Translations under genes and position numbers: made by a program
NCBI GenBank assembly: GCA_030847615.1
Contig: JAUMIR010000003.1
Location: forward strand, 71,930,001 to 71,994,000
From: Gambelia wislizenii
Taxonomy: Eukaryota; Chordata; Lepidosauria; Squamata; Crotaphytidae
Direction of reading: 5' to 3'
Length of the DNA stretch: 64,000 bases
Shown: one piece after another, positions 21,690 through 33,104 of the stretch
Layout of the letters: each line of letters opens with the position of its first letter
How positions within the stretch are numbered: the first letter of the stretch is position 1
Notes under the pieces: model-generated
What the model was told of the DNA's origin: nothing
Database searches by the model: none
The model's input: only the letters and a program-made list of their open reading frames with translations

Positions 21690-22115
21690 GCTCTTGTATG
21701 GGCAACCCATTGTGTCACTTTACTTTAGCTCACATGGGTCACATGCAGACCTTGGAAATCCCCACTGTAGTCCCTGAAGTCCCCCAGAAGCCTGCTCTAC
21801 AGCCCCCAGACCCTACAACATTTTTAAATTTGGGGAGGACTGATTTTGTGTGACTTTTTGCTTGGAAACTGCCCCAAAGCTACCAAAACCACCTAAATAT
21901 GCGACAGTTTGCTCCCCCTGATCCCTCAGAGTTTCTCCAAAATACCTCCACCAAACTCCCAAACAAAATATTCTGCTGAAAATCGTCCAGAATGGCAGCT
22001 GGAAGTGGTGTTGTGTCACTTCGGGCATGCTAGAATGTACTGGTGTGGCCTGCTGGGTGCCTGGGGTGAGGAATGGCCCCTGACCTCTTTCAGTTTCTCA
22101 CTCCTGCTTTAGTTG
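21690..22115 (-). mobile_element. hAT-like MITE, probable relative of 37311-37685
   Basis: The right part (GGTGTTGTGTCACTTC, GCCTGCTGGGTGCC, GGGGTGAGGAATGGCCCCTG) and the purine/pyrimidine-skewed interior (AGTTTCTCCAAAATACCTCC) resemble the hAT-like insert at 37311-37685 in reverse orientation. Exact ends and a target duplication could not be fixed. Confidence 0.35.
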
Positions 22116-22796
22116 AACAAGGATTGGGACCTGGAGTTCCTGTACTGAAAGCCAGCAACTTATCAATTGCTATCATTGGCAGAAGTTAAAAATAATAATA
22201 ATCTATGACTCATCAGGGGACCTTTATAGGATTAGTACTCCGAGTTGTATTGTTTCCTAAGTGCTATATATTTTCATGCCACCTGAAGACCTTTGAGAAA
22301 TGATTGATTGTAAGAATTTGTTTCTGTTTGTTGCCATTTGATTGCAACAAATGAAGTATAGGACATATATTTCCTAAATACATAAATGGCATCACTCTAG
22401 CTGCTATTGAAGTGGGAGCCCTGACTTGCTCAGAGGTCAAAGATGTGACATGGAGGATCAGCCAAAACCCCATTTTATTTTACATGCACATAGGTAGAAC
22501 TTTATGACAAACAACTCAATGTAATGACATACATGCATATATAGTTTTAACCACAAACCTTCTAGAATTTCCCCCAAACCTCTTTAGGCAACCATGTCCT
22601 TAAGAGTTATTGTCTGCCTGGTGATAAATTTTAGCATCATATATAAGCTCCTTCAAGTCACCCTTGTTTTCAATATACAAACAGCTAACCACAAAAGATT
22701 CAACAGAGCCAAGCTTCCTGTAAGTATGGTTTTAGGTTTATAGTTGACTGGGTTAAGCCAGCAATTGCAGTAACAGCAGCATGAAACATTATAGCA

Positions 22797-22798
<2 letters not shown>
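22116..22798. other. Unassigned non-coding DNA
   Basis: AT-rich sequence without a recognised gene or bounded repeat. Confidence 0.5.
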
Positions 22799-22828
<30 letters not shown>

Positions 22829-22832
22829 ATCC
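22798..22832. repeat. (TCC)n-rich microsatellite
   Basis: Imperfect run of TCC/TTCC triplets on the plus strand. Confidence 0.85.
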
Positions 22833-22913
22833 TTTAATTCACACTTCACCACATTGGGACATCAAGGTTTTCAGGTTTCATTGTTGTGGTTCCCCTTATA
22901 GTTTGAAATTACA

Positions 22914-22998
22914 CTTACTACTACTACTACTACTACTACTATTTTATTCATTTATATCCCAGCTTTTGCCCAATAATTAGACTCAAGGCAAGCAAGAC
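22914..22998 (-). mobile_element. L2/SINE-type 3' tail, antisense
   Basis: A CTA trinucleotide run (22917-22940) followed by ATTTTATTCATTTATATCCC, the reverse complement of the GGGATATAAATGAATAAAAT tail typical of L2-type LINE and SINE 3' ends. Only the tail is present. Confidence 0.6.
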
Positions 22999-23950
22999 AG
23001 GTTTAAGGAATTTTGGGCCCCCCTGCAATGCTTTATTTTTGGGGGCCTATATGTTTATCTCAGGTCAATGTAACTTAACTCAACCTAAGCTATTCACAGT
23101 ACAGGATATTCAGATTATTACTAATAATGTTTTTTGCAGGAAGAGGGTTACTACTGGGGCCCCCACAATGATGGGGCCCCCTGCAGATGCTGACACCGCC
23201 AGTCCTGAAGGCAAGTTACAGCTTCCTTTAAAAAGTACAGATTAAAAACTATTCAGAAACATCAATATAAATATAAAGGTTATTTGAAAAATAATTAAGT
23301 AATCTGCAGAGTTAAAATTGTTTAAAATTTATAAACAGATAATATAAAAATCAACAAAACAGCCATCAACAAAACACCATTAAAAGGCCATCAGAATCAA
23401 TTTTGAAAATTTATAGGCTGTGGCTTCAACATACTCTGTACAATAGTAGGCTATGATGTTACCATTTTCTGTACTACTTACCCCAATTTTAGCATGTATA
23501 AATGTGAACTGGGTACAGGTAGGGAAAAGTCCCTTTTAATTCCAATGTCTTTTAAACAGTTATAGTGGAGCAGGACCATGCAGGAGCACAAATCCTTATA
23601 GTGAGAGCACTGATGTCATTTTCCAGACTTATATTTCCTCATCTTGTACACTTGGCAGTTCAGAGGACAGGTCAGGGCTGCGTATGATCCCTTTAAATAA
23701 AGTAGGCTCAGATAGTGACTGGTTTAAGGTCACCAAGTGAACCTCAGGGATGTGAGCCCAAGTGTTCTCAGAAGCCTGTGGATCAACACACAGCTGCCTG
23801 CTGCTTGACTTCCTGGTATATTTTTGTGGGTGTGGCTATGGGGATTGTCGCAATGAGCTGCATTTCAACATTTTCCACATACACCACTGGCCTTCTTGGC
23901 AATATAACTCCTCTCAGCTGTCTGGAAAATAATGAGATGTTGGTTCTAAG
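22999..23950. other. Unassigned non-coding DNA
   Basis: No gene recognised. Low-complexity AT stretches lie at 23280-23420. Confidence 0.5.
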
Positions 23951-24252
23951 GGGCTTACCACACACCAAAGAAAATTGGCAAGGCAGCAGGAACATTCTGT
24001 CTTCCTTGCTTTCTTACCACATGACATCACTGTTCTTCCAGTTTTCTTTTGTTCTGGTCCCATGGGGGGACTGAGTTAAAACTGCATCTTTTTGCTAATG
24101 GGTTTTTTTTTTCCAGTTAGGAAAAAGACACAGTTTTACCTCGGTCTCTCATGGGACTGGAACAAATAAGCAATGACTCCATTTGGTAAGGCAGCATGGA
24201 AGATGGAACATTTCTGCTGCCTTGCCAATTTTCTTTGGAGTGTGGTAAGCCC
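23951..24252. mobile_element. MITE with long TIR, GGGCTTACCACAC family (302 bp)
   Basis: Left arm GGGCTTACCACACACCAAAG...AAATTGGCAAGGCAGCAGG is mirrored at the right end (CTGCTGCCTTGCCAATTTTC...GAGTGTGGTAAGCCC). Arms extend for about 55 bp with few differences. A second copy lies at 61231-61520. No target duplication evident and no coding. Confidence 0.7.
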
Positions 24253-24357
24253 ATAGATCTTCAAGAAGGTTCATATATGAATTTGCATAATGCAGGTTGG
24301 TGTAATTAAAATATACAGTATGTATTTTATCTCGTTATGTTCCAAAATCAGCTTGAA

Positions 24358-24386
24358 AAGTGTGTGTGTGTGTATGTGTATGTGTG
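24358..24386. repeat. (TG)n-rich microsatellite
   Basis: Interrupted GT/TG run. Confidence 0.8.
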
Positions 24387-24544
24387 AAATACTGCAAATG
24401 AAGCTGCCATATACTGAGTCAGACTATGGTCCATTCACATCTGTATGGACCACAGTGATTGACTGGCTCTCTGGGGTGAATTCCAGGTATGAGGAGTCTT
24501 CCTGAAAATGCTGAAGACTGAACCTGGAACCTTCTGGGTGCAAA

Positions 24545-24818
24545 GAAGCCCTGGTGGCGCAGTGGTTAAATGCCAGTACTGCAAGCCACCACATCGCAAG
24601 TTTGATTCCAGGCAGCTCCAAGGTTCACTCAGCCTTCCATCCTTTCGTAGGTCGGTAAATTGAGTACCCAGCTTGTGGGGGGCAATTAGCTAACACACAT
24701 TGGAAACTGTTTAATGCAGTGTAGATGTGTAAATAGCTATTGCTTAAAACAATTTGTAAGCCGCTCTGATAGCCTTGTGGCTGAAGAGCGGGGTATAAAT
24801 AAAATAAATAAATAAATA
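24545..24818 (+). mobile_element. tRNA-derived SINE with L2-type tail
   Basis: The head GCCCTGGTGGCGCAGTGGTTA contains an A-box-like TGGCGCAGTGG, and CGCAAGTTTGATTCC looks like a B box, the two internal RNA polymerase III promoter elements of tRNA-derived SINEs. The 3' part has TGTAAGCCGC-type sequence (TTTGTAAGCCGCTCTGATAG) and GAGCGGGGTATAAATAAAAT, ending in an AAAT repeat. Such tails match L2-type LINEs, which would mobilise it. Full length but decayed. Confidence 0.8.
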
Positions 24819-25666
24819 GTACTTTACTACTGATCAATTTCTCCTCCCTTTATAGTCAGTGCCAAAATCCTGTTGTGGAGTTATGGGTGAGTAACCACTG
24901 TACTTATGGTGCTGTGCTATGAATCTCTAACACAAGAACACAGAAGGGTCTCAAACAAATAAGCACCAAGTAGAAACCAGGAGTGGAAAAAAATTAAAAA
25001 ATCAAACATGTCAATTCACATCTGATTTAGATTTTAAGACTAAATGGGCTACTATTTTGAATTAATCTCTTTTGATTTAATGTTATTATTAGTGGAACAT
25101 TTAAATGTAGAATTGCTTGTCATTGATTCTAAAACTGAGATTTAATTCAAATTGACTGTGACCATGTGCTTCATGATATGCAAAAGTCTATGGAATCAGT
25201 GGAAAAGGATTTAAACCTATATCACAATGAACTTAAATCTTTCAAGTTAAATTTTTAAAAGAGAGATGAATTAGAATCCGTTGATGAAAAGGTGTATCCA
25301 TGGTGAAATAATTCCACTTATAGACAAACAGTATTCTTTCAAGAGTCGCCTACTTCCCTTTCTGAGCAAGAATCTACAGGTGAATGGGAATACTCTACAG
25401 ATACTTCTAGTAAAGAAGATTTTACACATGATAGTTTTTGTCATTCAAGATTACCAATTGTAATTGAAAGCAAGTGTACAACTTAAGGTCTGATCAGAAA
25501 AGAAAAAGGACTTAGTGGTTAATTTATCTTTGGATTACTAGTTGTAACTCAGATCATGTGGGTGTACTTTATTCTGTCTGTACTCCAAAATATATCTACG
25601 GTAGGTCAAATATTTAGATCCTTTAAATATCTGGAGTGCTTTAACATAATAGCTAATATGAGAAAT
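24819..25666. other. Unassigned non-coding DNA
   Basis: AT-rich, no recognised feature. Confidence 0.5.
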
Positions 25667-25957
25667 CAGTGGTTCTTAACCTGTGGTCCTTAGCCTGCAG
25701 TTCAGTGGCCACATGACAGAAGCCAAGGCAAAGGCTGGCTGGCTTGGCCTGCACATTGCCATTCACTCTGCTCCAGCCACAAACTTGCGAAGCAGGAGAA
25801 AAGTCTTCCCTCTCCCTCTAGGCTTCTGAGGGAAGGTTTCATGGATGGTGTAATTACATTGTTGTTGTTGTTGTTTTAAATCTTGAGTTATGTCTTGCCG
25901 GTCTGTGGCAACAAAAGTCAAGGGGGTCCCTGGAAAAGAAAAGGCCAAGAACCACTG
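25667..25957. mobile_element. hAT (Charlie-like) MITE (291 bp)
   Basis: Ends CAGTGGTTCTTAACCTGTGG and AAGGCCAAGAACCACTG form the CAGTGGTTCTTAACC terminal repeat known from hAT-Charlie elements. The flanking 8-mers are tgagaaat (25659-25666) and tgataaat (25958-25965), a 7-of-8 match, as expected for the 8-bp hAT target duplication. A GTT trinucleotide run lies at about 25859-25873. No coding. Confidence 0.85.
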
Positions 25958-25965
25958 TGATAAAT

Positions 25966-26791
25966 CATTACTTACGACAGTCCACTTTTTGAATAGTTCA
26001 CAAAATATAAATATTCCCTGGAATCTTACAACGTTTTTTGGTAATGGTTTTGGTATTGAATGGGTAGTCTCCTCCTTTTTGAATTGATTTCTTTACAGAT
26101 TAGGTTCCTTTAAATAAGAGGCCTTTTGGATATATATTACAATTTATTGCATCTATGGGTTTTAATGATATCTTTGATTGTTCATAAAAGCTTATGTATG
26201 CCATGTCTTCAGGGTCTCAGTGGGGGCTAGTATCTCTGCTGGTTAATTTTCAAAAGGAATGTTCCTACATTGTTTACTGTACTCATGACTATGGAGATTA
26301 CTGTATCTGACTTGTGCCTTTAATTAGTTTCTAAAACAGCTGGGCAGCATGGTTATCAGCCACCTGTGAGTTATATTCATTAATCTTGGGATAAATTGTA
26401 TAAAAATTAGTATCCTTAAATATGTGATTTTACAAATGCAAATACTGCTAATTTCCTCTGTAAGATGGTAAGTGTATAACATCTGTTTATATTCCGTTTT
26501 TGTTGTTATATGTGTTATATATGGTGAACTAAGATGATTTTTCTATGTCTCACAGCATCCTTGGAGTCTGGAACACTTCATCTATGACTTTTGGACATTT
26601 ATGGAAAATATTATTCTCATCTGAAGACTATTGAAGATTTTGGATAATTATGGGTAAATGTTATTCTCATAAAATTACTGAGGAAGAATTATTGAAACAG
26701 CTACATTTCTGGAATTGTTGTCTACTACAGCTTTACTACAGTCTTTCATTACAGTCTGTACAATTTTTGATTATATTTGGCCAATGATACA
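25966..26791. other. Unassigned non-coding DNA
   Basis: AT-rich, no recognised feature. Confidence 0.5.
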
Positions 26792-26974
26792 CAGTGGAAC
26801 ACACTCCCTTGGAGCGTGGTAGGATCTCTTTCCTTGGAGGTCTTTAAACAGAGGCTGGATGGCCATCTGTCAGGGATAAGTTGATCGTGATTTCCTGCGT
26901 GGCAGGGGGTTGGACTGGATGGCCCTTGTGTTCTCTTCCAACTCTACACTACTATGATTCTATGATTCTATGAT
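26792..26974 (+). mobile_element. CR1 3' end
   Basis: 5'-truncated CR1 starting at CAGTGGAACACACTCCCTTG (from the ORF2 C-terminus) through AAACAGAGGCTGGATGGCCA and GGCAGGGGGTTGGACTGGAT to the ATTCTATG tail. Confidence 0.9.
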
Positions 26975-27609
26975 ATGAGACCTATATGGTTGGCCTTTCT
27001 ACATGCAAAAAAGGACTGTAATGTGTTTGTTGTCTTTATAGTGTATTATGGACTGCCACCTTGAGCTTTAAATTATTGTTGATTATCTAGCTGACCTTGT
27101 CATGTATGTTATTAAGCTATTATGCAGCTTCCTTGTTATTTTGTTAATGAGCAGTTTTGTGTTTTGAACATTTTCAATATATTTTAATGATACTATCCAG
27201 TATTACATTACTTTTTTCTTCGATGGTTTGATTTTTTTCTTACTGCTTTCTAGTTGGTGCTATGCAGTGAATCCCATCCCAATCCCCTCATTCCCCACTT
27301 ACTGGGCAGCAGTTGCTGTGACTGATGGGGGTCTGTTTCCCTGCTGATCAGGAAGCAGTTAACTGACATTTTCACTCTCTCCTATGAGAGGTCTCTGGTG
27401 CAACAGGCTGAAGCAGGAGTCCTGTCACAATTTCCCTTCATGGGAAATGGGGGACATTCCCTAAATTAGGGGTTACATGGCGATCATGAGCATGAGCACG
27501 AAACAGTCATTAGTGTTAAATCTAGCTTATGCATTTGTAACTACCCAGCAGAATTCCGGCCAGTATTCTTAGACTATCTGAAAGACTATAACTCCTTATA
27601 TGAGCCTGC
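26975..27609. other. Unassigned non-coding DNA
   Basis: No gene or bounded repeat recognised. Confidence 0.5.
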
Positions 27610-27955
27610 ATGACTTCTAAGATCTTTGGAAGAAGGCTTTCTTTCTGTTCTGCCACCATCACAAATGCATTTGGTGAGGAGAAGGGAGAGAGACTTCTCA
27701 GTGGCTGCTCCCAACTTGTGGAATTCTCTCTCGTGGGAGACTTGGTGTCCCCCCCCCCTGCCCCGGTCTCCTCTCTTTCTGCTGGCAGGGAAGACCTTTT
27801 CATATGAGCAGGCTTTCAGTATTTAAGGTGTTGTGGCAGTAGGATTTTTTTTAATAGGGTATATTATGTTTTAATATTTTTATTATGTTTTAATATGTTT
27901 TTAATTGTTGGGGTTTTAATGAAAGTGTTTATTCAATGCTTTTAAAACTTTATAT

Positions 27956-28733
27956 CATAGAATCATAGAATCATAGAATTGCAGAGTTGGAAGAGACCAC
28001 GAGGGCCATCTAGTCCAACCCCCTGCCACGCAGGAAATCACGATCAAAGCATCCCTGACAGATGGCCATCCAGCCTCTGTTTAAAGACCTCCAAGGAAGG
28101 AGACCCCACCATGCTCCGAGGGAGTGTGTTCCACTGCCAAACAGCTCTGACTGTCAAAAAGTTCCTCCTCATGTTGAGGTGGAATCTCTGTTCCTGGAGC
28201 TTGCATCCATTGCTCAGTGTTCCAGTCTCTGGAGCAGCAGAAAACAAGTCTGCTCCATCCTCAACGTGATACCCCTTCAAATACTTAAACAGGGCTATCA
28301 TATCACCTCTTAACCATCTTTTTTCCAGGCTAGACATACCCAGCTCCCTAAGTCAGTCCTCATAAGGCATCATTTCCAGACCTTTCACCATTTTAGTCGC
28401 CCTTCTTTGCACACACTCCAATTTGTCAATATCCTTTTTGAATTGTGGTGCCCAGAACTGGACACAGTATTCTAGGTGAGGTCTGACCAAGGCAGAATAG
28501 AGTGGCACTATTACTTCCCTTGATCTGGACACAATACTTCTATTGATGCAGCCCAAAATTGCATTGGCCTTTTTAGCTGCCTCATCACACTGTTGACTCA
28601 TGTTCAACTTGTGGTCTACTAGGACTCCTAGATCCCTTTCACATGTAGTCTCATTCAGCCAGGTCTCTCCCATCCTATATCGATGCATTTCATTTTTTCG
28701 CCCTAAGTGCAGTACATTACACTTCTCCATATA
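27956..28733 (-). mobile_element. CR1 LINE 3' portion, antisense
   Basis: Longest clean CR1 piece in the window (about 780 bp). It begins with the reverse-complement tail (ATAGAATCATAGAATTGCAG) and runs back into ORF2. It sits inside an L2-like element, so it is the younger of the two. Confidence 0.95.
28044..28733 (-). pseudogene. CR1 ORF2 C-terminal region (RT thumb and C-terminus)
   Basis: The reverse strand encodes [20 protein letters not shown], then [40 protein letters not shown] and [17 protein letters not shown] down to 28353, and after a break LEKRWLRGDMIALFKYLKGY, SNGCKLQEQRFHLNMRRNFL, FKQRLDGHLSGML ending near 28044. This is the conserved end of CR1 ORF2 after the RT catalytic motifs. 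The 5' part with endonuclease and catalytic YADD is missing by truncation, and a stop separates the two pieces. Non-functional. Confidence 0.95.
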
Positions 28734-28816
28734 TCAAATAGGTTTGTACATTACTCCTTTGTCCTTAACTTAATGTAAGCCACCTTTTGTTCCATGCCAG
28801 GAGAAAGGTGAAAGAT

Positions 28817-28838
28817 AACTAAACTAAACTAAACTAAA
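28817..28838. repeat. (AACTA)n microsatellite
   Basis: Four AACTA-type pentamer units that form the tail of the L2-like element. Confidence 0.85.
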
Positions 28839-29050
28839 AGCACTAGCAAAAGAACAAACACACTGAGGTATGATTGGCTGTTTAGACAATGGAACCTTCA
28901 TTCTGAGTGAAAAGTATGAAATGTGGATGTGGTTTTCTGTTGTTTCCTTTTTTAATGGAACCCCCGCTCCTGCAGACCATGCTTAGGATACTGGTCTGGG
29001 TCCTGATCCCTAAAAGATGTTTGACATTTTAAAATTATTGTATTAGGTAA

Positions 29051-29262
29051 TTACATTTATAGTCCACCCTTCCTCCTCTGACCTAACGGTGGTATACATG
29101 GCTCTTTCTCACACTCCTCTTTCCCACTTTATCCTTACAAAACCCCCTAAGACAGGGCAGCCTGAGAGCTCGCGAATGGCCCAGGTATTCCCAGTAAGTT
29201 TGATGACTTGAACCTGGATTTCCAAACTCCCAGTCCAATATTTTAACCACCACACTGAGCAT
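29051..29262 (-). mobile_element. tRNA-SINE/MIR-like repeat, antisense
   Basis: Reads in reverse complement as a SINE: the right part (TGAACCTGGATTTCCAAACT, GTCCAATATTTTAACCACCA) is the inverted B box and head; the left part (TATAGTCCACCCTTCCTCCT) is the inverted tail. It is diverged and partly rearranged. Confidence 0.55.
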
Positions 29263-29945
29263 AAATAGCATAAAATAATTGGGACATATGCATTACTAGT
29301 ACTTGGCTGAAATGAAAACAACTTCTGCCTTAATGCAGAAATAGTATTTTATTCCTATGAAATGCATCTCTGTACCAAAAATGTTTTCTTTAATTAGCAA
29401 ACCACAGCCATGCAGTAATTACAGAAGCCCAACAAGACAGTAAAAATTACGCTCCTATATTCAGTTTGGCCAAACTGAAACAATTTAAACAGCAGCAATT
29501 AATAGTACTGAAAAAATATGTACAAAGGGAAAATAAACACTTAATTTCACAGCCCAGAGCAACTAAGTAATTTTTTAAAAATCCAACAATGACAACTTAA
29601 TGTGAACAGATTTTTTTTTCTCTTTTAAGGAAAACTAGTCCATACATGGCAAGTCAATCACTTGTTTGATCATCATAGTGGTTCTGTTGGGTGGGTGAAC
29701 TATTCCACCCCCCAGTAATATTCATAAACAGTCATCTGGGGATGTGGAATTGTGATTGTTTGGCTACATGTGCAAGTCATCACTTGGTGCTGCACTCTGA
29801 TGTGGTACAGCCATCACAAGAAGGTTGTTTAAAGGAGTGTTGCTCAGTCTGTCTAATGTGGGGGACCAACAATCTCAGATTACCTATGTATAATTTGTTT
29901 CATAGGCCAGCACTTTATATTATTCAGATTCTTAAAAAAAGAGGT
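29263..29945. other. Unassigned non-coding DNA
   Basis: AT-rich; no recognised feature. A 91-codon frame at 29691-29966 has no recognisable domain and ends in the following SINE. Confidence 0.5.
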
Positions 29946-29947
29946 AA

Positions 29948-30826
29948 GAGAGCTAGTATGGTGTAGTGGTTTGAGTACTGGACTACTACTCTGGGCAACA
30001 GGGCTTGAGTCACCCTTGAGCCAGGGCTTGAGAAACCCACTGGATGACCTTGGGCAGGTTACACTCTCGTAGTCATATGACTTTATCAGACTAGAGTCTT
30101 AAAATGCTGTAATTCCACTACTGAGGAAAGCAGTAACATAGTGGCATTATTACACTTTTTATCACATGTCACTGTAATCACGCAATGCTAGTGCCATGGA
30201 ATTATTGCATGGCCACCACTTTAAGAATGGAATTGTACTTTCATGATTTAGCATGGGTGAGATTTCAGCAGTTCTCGCAAGAAGACGAGACATCAGTTAA
30301 AAACACCCCAAACCACTTAATTTACAAACTAAATCAACACATAAACACTTAAACAAACCTAAAAACATACACACAAAAGGGGACAGTTCATTAAAAGAGT
30401 GTCTTGTAGATTGTTTGCATGTTCTCACCTGGAAGTTTTCTCACTGGGAATAGGGAGGGGGAAAGAGGACCACCCATTCACACTGTAATCTTGCAATTAC
30501 AGTGGGATGTATTTTTGCATGCTCTTCAATACTGCAAAAATAGCGATATTGAAAGCTATTGATGGCTTGTCCCATCAATTAAAAGGGATGCATTATTAGT
30601 GGCTGGAGCACACAGTAACCATGGGAGGACAACGACATCATCCGATAGCAGGAACCTGTTTGCATTACTGTGATGTCATAATCGTACAATTATAGCCTTG
30701 TCTGATAAAGTCCTTAGAGAGGCAAAGACAAACTGCCTCTAAAGAAATCTTGCCAAGAAAAGTCCTTGCCTCAGGGTCGCTATAAGTTGGAAAGCACATA
30801 CAAAAACAACAACAAAAAGTAACAAT
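29948..30826 (+). mobile_element. Sauria-type SINE split by a Harbinger-like MITE
   Basis: The head (AGCTAGTATGGTGTAGTGGT; 29950-29969) and TGGATGACCTTGGGCAGGTT (30042-30061) match the tRNA-derived part of Sauria SINEs. The match resumes after the MITE at 30714: GAGAGGCAAAGACAAACTGC, AATCTTGCCAAGAAAAGTCC, CAGGGTCGCTATAAGTTGGA, ending in an ACAAC run, the BovB-like tail. Pol III A-box-like TGGTGTAGTGG is present. The two halves join cleanly when 30078-30713 is removed. Confidence 0.85.
30078..30713. mobile_element. Harbinger-like MITE, copy F (636 bp)
   Basis: Left TGACTTTATCAGACTAGAG, right TTGTCTGATAAAGTCC; flanks ATA (30075-30077) and TTA (30714-30716), a mutated TWA duplication. The subterminal region has CTGTAATTCCACTACTGAGG, and TTCTCGCAAGAAGACGAGAC lies at about 30272. 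Its insertion splits the SINE. Interior CACTGTAATCTTGCAATTAC near 30479 is shared with copy G. Confidence 0.85.
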
Positions 30827-30951
30827 TTCTGTTACTTCTGAGAAGTGTGAAAATAAAAAGTAACTTTTTAAAAGTTACAACTGTAATGTCAATGCCTTTT
30901 TGGCCTTAGAATTGTAACCAAGTACTTTTACAAAGTAACATCCAAGCATTG
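30827..30951. mobile_element. hAT-like fragment (AGTAAC ends)
   Basis: Right end TTACAAAGTAACATCCAAGC resembles the right end of the 2930-3966 element. Repeated AGTAAC/GTTAC motifs support a relative. The left end merges with the SINE tail. Confidence 0.4.
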
Positions 30952-32076
30952 GGAAATACTAGCCATTTGCATGATGAGCTCATGCAAGACAACAGTAGCT
31001 GTTTCCACATGTCAACAGAAGCTGTTTCACAAAGTACCCACATGGTGGCCACAATACCTGAAGTAGCACATAGTGTCCAACCCCTAATTGATTAAAGAAG
31101 TTAAAATGACTTGTACTGAACTGAGCAATAGCTGTGTAAATTTAACCAAATGCTTGGGATGTGCGTTCATGTGTGTATGAGTCCTCTACAAACTCCTAGT
31201 CTGCCATTTTATTGCAGGTGACCATGGCCTCTTAAAGGGTATGGCAGTGGAGCAAAAGCTCTGGCAGGTTCTACCAAGTTAGCAGGATTTCAAGTATGGC
31301 TCCAGTGACGTACTGCATTTATGCCAGCTGAGAACCCACCTAGCTAAATAGGGAAAGACTTGTTAAAAGAAGATTGGCCATCAGAGGACAAAATGGCCAC
31401 AGCAACCATGAACAGAATGTCAATTGGAATAGTTGCAATTTGAGTCAATGAAGGAACTAAACCACGCTGATAAGCTCATGGATCTCAAGATTTCTGAGTG
31501 CAAAATGGCCATCAGGTATGAAAGGTCCAGGCATGTTTAAATTACTGCTTTACTCTTTAAAATAGGGCATAGATATATGAACAAGCTACCTTGGGATGAG
31601 TTTGGTCATTTGCATCATTCTGCTAAATGATAAGAAGGACACATCAGAGGTGACATAAAATAGTCACCTGTGTCTTATCATATGAAAACAGTGTCTAGGG
31701 ATGAACTCTGGAAACGTAATGATTTTTACTTGTCCATACTTTTTTTTTAACAACCAGTGAGTTATATTTATGAAATATCTATATAATAGGAGAAGCTGTC
31801 CTTAGTATAATTTTTAAGTAACTGCAACAAAAATATAGCCATATTGTAGGTATAGATAAGGTTTTCCATTCAAGCAAACAAAATGTTCTCCATATAACTT
31901 AGCAGCCATGACAGGCAAATAAAATGAGAAGTGCATTACAAAGTCTGAAGGAAAGGTCTGTTTTTTATATACATTTTTAAATGGTGATTTGTTAAAAGAT
32001 GATTTTGTTCATATTTAAAATTGTTCTCTAAGTATATTGTTGGTCGGAGACAATGGATATATCTGTAGTTCTTGTA
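30952..32076. other. Unassigned non-coding DNA
   Basis: About 1.1 kb without a recognised gene or bounded repeat. Confidence 0.5.
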
Positions 32077-32307
32077 GTCTGTGTGCCTTCAAGTCATTTC
32101 TGACTTATGGTGACCCTACGGCGAACCTATCACAGGGTTTTCTTGGCAAAATTTGTTCAGAGGAGGTTTGCCCTTTCCTTCCTCTGAGGATGAGAGAGTG
32201 TGACTTGCACAAGGTCACCCAGTTGGTTTCCATGGCTGACGGAGGATTTGCACCCTGTTCTCCAGAGTCATAATCCAGTGCTCAAACCACTACACCATAT
32301 TGGCTCT
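32077..32307 (-). mobile_element. Sauria-type SINE, antisense, near full length
   Basis: In reverse it runs from GAGCCAATATGGTGTAGTGG (right edge) through the B-box region to the BovB-like 3' part, seen here as GTGTGCCTTCAAGTCATTTC, TATGGTGACCCTACGGCGAA and GGGTTTTCTTGGCAAAATTT. This is the standard Sauria SINE order: tRNA head, core, BovB-related tail. Confidence 0.9.
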
Positions 32308-32312
32308 TATAT

Positions 32313-32540
32313 TTGCACTACACAGTGATAAAAGTTTCATAGCACTTTAGCTCACAGGGCTCTATCCTAGGGAACCCTGTAATTTGTAGTTTGATGAAGA
32401 CCTTAGAAATATCTGCTAGTGGGCTATAGACCAGTTCCCTGAACTACAGCACTAGGGCTCTGAAAGAGCATTTGAAGGATCTCATCAAACTACAGATACC
32501 AGGATGGAAGTATCAAACCGCTGTAATTGTGTAGTGCAGA
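32313..32540. mobile_element. MITE with TGCACTACACAG ends (228 bp)
   Basis: Left TGCACTACACAG and right TGTGTAGTGCA are inverted. The interior mirrors around the centre: CTAGGGAACCCTGTAATTTG...TAGTTTGATGA and CTCATCAAACTACAGATACC. It inserted next to a SINE. Relatives by interior motif are at 52936-53196 and 60534-60761. Superfamily not settled (hAT-like is plausible). Confidence 0.6.
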
Positions 32541-33104
32541 CTTAAATTTGACCTATATAGGTAAGGATGGAAAAGTTTACCACTTTCACTTTCTCTTATT
32601 TTTGAATTTTTGAAACCTACAGTATTAGAGCTAACATTCTCTAATACAGATAGTAGTACAGTAGTACAGATAACACCCAATATATAGCAGGAGCTATAAA
32701 ATAATCTTTCTTGACCAAAGTTTGGGAAACCTTTGCATTTTATGTGTGAGCTAGGGATATAATTCTTCACTAATTTTCTTCTTGAAGGAAGCTATCAGTA
32801 ATTTTAGCAATTTTCTTCTTGCTCTTGCTGAAAGAAAGTCTTCAAAAACAACAGCTAGGAAGTTTTTTTTTAAAAAAACCCTATTTACTATTAAAATAAT
32901 ACAAAATAAAAACAGAAGAACAATTTATCATGTACCTAAACAGTCTCACAAAAATTGTCTTTACTCTATAAAGACCAAACACATACTCACATTCACATAC
33001 ACAAATAATACAACCACAAATAGTACATCAAATGGCACACATACTGTTGGCTTATATATAATAACAGTTTCCCCTTCCCTTTAATACATTACAGGGAATT
33101 AGAT
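32541..33104. other. Unassigned non-coding DNA
   Basis: AT-rich with T and A runs near 32862-32880. No gene recognised. Confidence 0.5.

Larger units (their letters stand above)
27610..28838 (+). mobile_element. L2-like LINE 3' end, split by a CR1
   Basis: The left part (27610-27955) codes an L2-type C-terminus (SVAAPNLWNSLSWETW; KTFSYEQAFSI) followed by a T-rich 3' UTR with repeated TTTTAATATG. It resumes at 28734 with AATGTAAGCCACCTTTTGTT, AGGAGAAAGGTGAAAGATAA and an AACTA pentamer run, the usual L2-type tail. Between them lies an antisense CR1. TATAT is present at both junctions and may be the duplication. Family assignment rests on the LWNSL motif and tail shape. Confidence 0.65.

Noticed and set aside
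24545..24620. tRNA-like A and B boxes
   Set aside because: The context is a SINE with an L2-type tail; it lacks a foldable tRNA body, so it is not a tRNA gene.
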